Origin: a virus
Reading direction: 5' to 3' (one strand)
Length of the DNA: 64,000 nt
Virus record (IMG/VR): IMGVR_UViG_3300035670_011573
Location: 113,933-177,932 of that record
Each line of letters starts with the position of its first letter. Position 1 is the stretch's first letter. The position numbers and the translations under genes were made by a program. This document shows positions 61,869-64,000 of this stretch, in pieces. The notes beneath the pieces are model-generated. The model worked only from the letters and a program-made list of their open reading frames with translations. It was not told where the DNA came from and made no database searches.

Positions 61869-62492
61869 CTAGTCTTGGACTTCTACCACCTCAGATTGCT
61901 CTAATAGCGGTTCTGGGACGACTGGATCATCTGGGGTTCCATCACCCCAAGCATCCCATCCCTCAGCCCTCTGCCTAGCAAATAATTCAATCCTGGGCAG
62001 ATCCCCAAACAGCTTGGTTATCCGCTCCCTTGTAATAGGTGGCTTAACGCTATGTCCACGTCTTGGCTCCATCATAATCTGTGGAATGGTTTTATCCACC
62101 GCTTTAATATGCCCCCTCATTCCAAGCAAACAAATCTCTATATTGGATTTGGTATAGCTGCCCATTCCATTTAAGGGTTGACCATCCTTTTTAACCTTGA
62201 CCCAAGTAAAGGCACAAGTCTTATATTTAAAGCCCCAAGACTTCATAACCTCAATAGAATCTGGTAAGGTTGGCATTGTTGCCCATAAAAATAAGGCGCA
62301 GTTTTTATCCCTTAAATCTTTGATGGGTAAATTGCAAATCTGCTGCGTAGTCATGGTATTATAATGTCTTTCTGGTGCAAAGTTTCCACCATCCTTTCCG
62401 GTTCCCCATAGGTAAGACCAAGGTGGATCTGCATAGATAATGCTATATTTGTTAGTTATTTTGCTTAGATCTTTATATCTTTTTCCTGACAT
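61869..62492 (-). CDS. MT-A70-family DNA N6-adenine methyltransferase
   Basis: The 207-residue protein has the DPPW motif (DPPWSYLWG, 22-30), LFLWATMPTLPDSIEVM and CAFTWVKVKKDGQ, then EPRRGHSVKPP, which is the MT-A70 core. Prokaryotic MT-A70 proteins mostly methylate adenine in DNA. No cognate nuclease is seen, so it is likely an orphan modifier. It precedes hsp20 and follows a 100-residue gene by one base. Confidence 0.92.
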   Translation of the reverse strand: MSGKRYKDLSKITNKYSIIYADPPWSYLWGTGKDGGNFAPERHYNTMTTQQICNLPIKDLRDKNCALFLWATMPTLPDSIEVMKSWGFKYKTCAFTWVKVKKDGQPLNGMGSYTKSNIEICLLGMRGHIKAVDKTIPQIMMEPRRGHSVKPPITRERITKLFGDLPRIELFARQRAEGWDAWGDGTPDDPVVPEPLLEQSEVVEVQD

Positions 62493-62493
62493 T

Positions 62494-62796
62494 TTACACC
62501 ATCTTTTTTATCTTTATTAATAAATTACTATCGCCTGATATGATACGATGCCAAGTTAATTTATTAATAAAGATTTCTTCACCTTGAATAAGTAATCTTG
62601 GAACTTGGTTGTCAAACTGAATTTTCCATCCACCTGGCTCCACAATAGTAATCAGCCTGTCTTCAAAGTCAACATGCCACTCTAATTCTTGTTCTTGATT
62701 ACCAGGAAGAAACAACCTAAAACTTCCATATTCTATATATGGCTCAGTCTCGCTTGGAGTGACTATCCCTAATTGGTTTTCTTCCCTTTCCTTCAC
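62494..62796 (-). CDS. small hypothetical protein
   Basis: A 100-residue beta-rich protein (IEYGSFRLFLPGNQEQELEWHVD, GGWKIQFDNQVPRLL) of cupin- or jelly-roll-like pattern. No known family. Its start lies 53 bases inside the end of the intein-bearing gene, so the two reading frames overlap. Confidence 0.5.
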   Translation of the reverse strand: MKEREENQLGIVTPSETEPYIEYGSFRLFLPGNQEQELEWHVDFEDRLITIVEPGGWKIQFDNQVPRLLIQGEEIFINKLTWHRIISGDSNLLIKIKKMV

Positions 62797-64000
62797 TTTT
62801 TCTTTTCCTTTGTTTTCTTCTTTTTTGTGATATTGCAGACTTCTTCTCTTTGGCCGTCATTTCTTTGGTAGTCTGTGGTGTTTTCTTATTAACTCTTTTA
62901 GAGGGCCTACACTTAGGATACTTGCCAGGTTTAGCATCAGATCGACCACAGGGAGCATATTTACCAGATTTATCCTTTCTAGAAATATCAACCCACTTTT
63001 CTTTAAACCAGCGGCCTAATCCACTATCCTTATAAACTGCAGTTTTTAAGAAATCATCTGATAGATATTCGCTCCATCTTTCTAAGAAGTAATCTATTGG
63101 GTTGTGAATCTTTGATGCTTTCTTGTGATGGTGACCATGATTCATATAATCTAGAACGTGACCAATATCACTTACCATATCAGATATTAATGATTCTACC
63201 CACTCTGGAACTTCTTCTTCTTTGAGGGCATTCATTATATCTAATAGCATTCCAGAAGATTCTATAAGTTCTGAAAGTTGTGATAGATACATTTCATCGT
63301 TAGATTCATTTCTATGCTTCATGTAGTCAATCACATGAGACATATCTCTAGCCACTTGTGAAATAAGCGACTCTACCCATTCTGGTATTTCATTTTCGCT
63401 AAGTGTTTCTAGGTTATCATAAAGCTCTTCAGAAGACTGTTGCAAATTAGATAACTGTCCTAAAAACATTCTATCTTCTGCTTTGTTACGCTTCTTTTTA
63501 ACCTTTGATTTTCGCCATTTACCGCCTCTTTCCTTATACCATCGGCTTGCCCACGCATTGCTGTTGCCAGTGATTGTTACAGTATGCCCTTGCTTCATAA
63601 CCCAAGTACCATATTCAGTCTCTGGGCACCAAACATCTCTAAGTCCTTCCACCTCACTCTTCTCTAATTTACTACATAAAATAATCCTTCTAGATTTTAT
63701 GTGGAGAGGCTTACAACTACTGCCCTTAATAATATCGCCCTCAGAAACCATATGTCCAGTTAAAAATCCAGCAAGCCTAACCGCTTCTAGGTTTGATAAA
63801 TCTTTTTGACTAAATCCATAACTACAAGAATATTCTGAGTCGTTAGTTTGCCAACCATCACACATTATTGCGGAATATAAAAATGATTCAAGCTGGCTGT
63901 AAGACATAGATAGGACCATCTTTACAGGATCTGTTTTGTATTTTATATATCTATCCAAAGATGAATTTTCATATTTTTCATCAAGCTTCGCAGATACAAC
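62744..64000 (-). CDS. intein-bearing gene: LAGLIDADG-like intein C-part and Arg/Lys-rich C-extein with duplicated repeat (partial)
   Basis: The frame is open to the right edge, so its 5' end lies outside the window. Residues up to about 131 from the TTG at 63958 look like an intein with LAGLIDADG-like segments (FLYSAIMCDGW, VRLAGFLTGHMVSEGD) and a C-terminal splicing motif VWCPETEYGTWVMKQGHT...TITGN. Ser+1 follows (SNAWASRWYKERGGKWRK). The C-extein of about 270 residues has two copies of a ~60-residue unit with EWVESLIS, then DUF5872-like YPKCRPSKRV and a very basic tail. The extein function is unknown, perhaps a virion or DNA-packing protein. Confidence 0.85.
   Translation of the reverse strand, partial: VVSAKLDEKYENSSLDRYIKYKTDPVKMVLSMSYSQLESFLYSAIMCDGWQTNDSEYSCSYGFSQKDLSNLEAVRLAGFLTGHMVSEGDIIKGSSCKPLHIKSRRIILCSKLEKSEVEGLRDVWCPETEYGTWVMKQGHTVTITGNSNAWASRWYKERGGKWRKSKVKKKRNKAEDRMFLGQLSNLQQSSEELYDNLETLSENEIPEWVESLISQVARDMSHVIDYMKHRNESNDEMYLSQLSELIESSGMLLDIMNALKEEEVPEWVESLISDMVSDIGHVLDYMNHGHHHKKASKIHNPIDYFLERWSEYLSDDFLKTAVYKDSGLGRWFKEKWVDISRKDKSGKYAPCGRSDAKPGKYPKCRPSKRVNKKTPQTTKEMTAKEKKSAISQKRRKQRKRKSEGKGRKPIRDSHSKRD

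Noticed and set aside
1-64000. A bacterial chromosome as the source
   Set aside because: No ribosomal proteins, tRNAs or house-keeping operons; gene packing, virion-like proteins and a lone sigma factor fit a large phage better.

Overview
The window looks like part of the genome of a large tailed bacteriophage (jumbo-phage scale), not a bacterial chromosome. It is AT-rich and packed almost entirely on the minus strand, with tiny gaps or short overlaps between genes and strong AGGAG-type ribosome binding sites. It mixes virion-like proteins (a repeat fibre, very large or low-complexity proteins) with replication, repair, nucleotide, chaperone and sigma-factor genes that are phage-owned rather than host operons. 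No ribosomal protein, tRNA or rRNA gene was seen. The host cannot be named; the Shine-Dalgarno signals and one near-consensus sigma-70 promoter point to an ordinary bacterium.

Layout, left to right. 0-7.5 kb: a DNA polymerase III alpha (dnaE) gene broken in two by a split intein. The N-half (4792-7446) and the C-half (running off the left edge) are separated by six genes: a DNA methyltransferase, a TadG-like protein, a complete TnpB nuclease and three small proteins, one of them Acb2-like. 7.5-18 kb: a 2675-residue protein of unknown function, its neighbours and a sigma factor. 18-24.6 kb: a Cas4/RecB-like Fe-S nuclease, a chitobiase-domain protein, SbcC/Rad50, SbcD/Mre11 and a lone CHC2 zinc finger. 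24.6-31.4 kb: a YadA-head-like fibre, HU, an HNH nuclease, a KH protein, Hsp20, ThyX and an M16 peptidase. 31.4-34 kb: a VWA/metallopeptidase-fold protein paired with a MoxR ATPase. 34-38.6 kb: a repeat-bearing endonuclease, then a second fractured gene, IMP dehydrogenase, split by an intein with a Vsr-like endonuclease between its halves. 38.6-42.4 kb: a zincin, a DHH phosphoesterase, adenylosuccinate synthetase and a nucleotidyltransferase-like protein. 42.5-48.4 kb: related proteins with Arg-rich tails plus a zinc-peptidase-like protein. 48.4-52.5 kb: GroEL and a methyltransferase. 52.5-59 kb: a plus-strand membrane-segment protein, Fpg/Nei glycosylase, a GH46-like glycosidase, an SpoU methyltransferase and a SohB/SppA protease. 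59-64 kb: small proteins, a GIY-YIG-like protein, a second Hsp20, an MT-A70 methyltransferase, and an intein-bearing gene cut by the right edge.

Two things stand out. First, selfish elements are dense: two fractured split-intein genes, a third intein with LAGLIDADG-like sequence, TnpB, HNH, GIY-YIG-like, Vsr-like and repeat-bearing endonucleases. The dnaE split site is three residues from the classic cyanobacterial one. Second, purA carries an in-frame 12-base insertion inside its essential GDEGKGK motif. The insertion contains a TAA stop in the loop of a small palindrome and is flanked by two glycine codons, which is what a short programmed translational bypass would look like (or an error or a dead gene).

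Functionally, DnaE, SbcCD, HU, CHC2 and the Fe-S nuclease would serve genome replication and recombination; IMPDH, PurA and ThyX feed nucleotide pools; GroEL, Hsp20 and several peptidases serve protein folding and processing; the sigma factor would redirect transcription.
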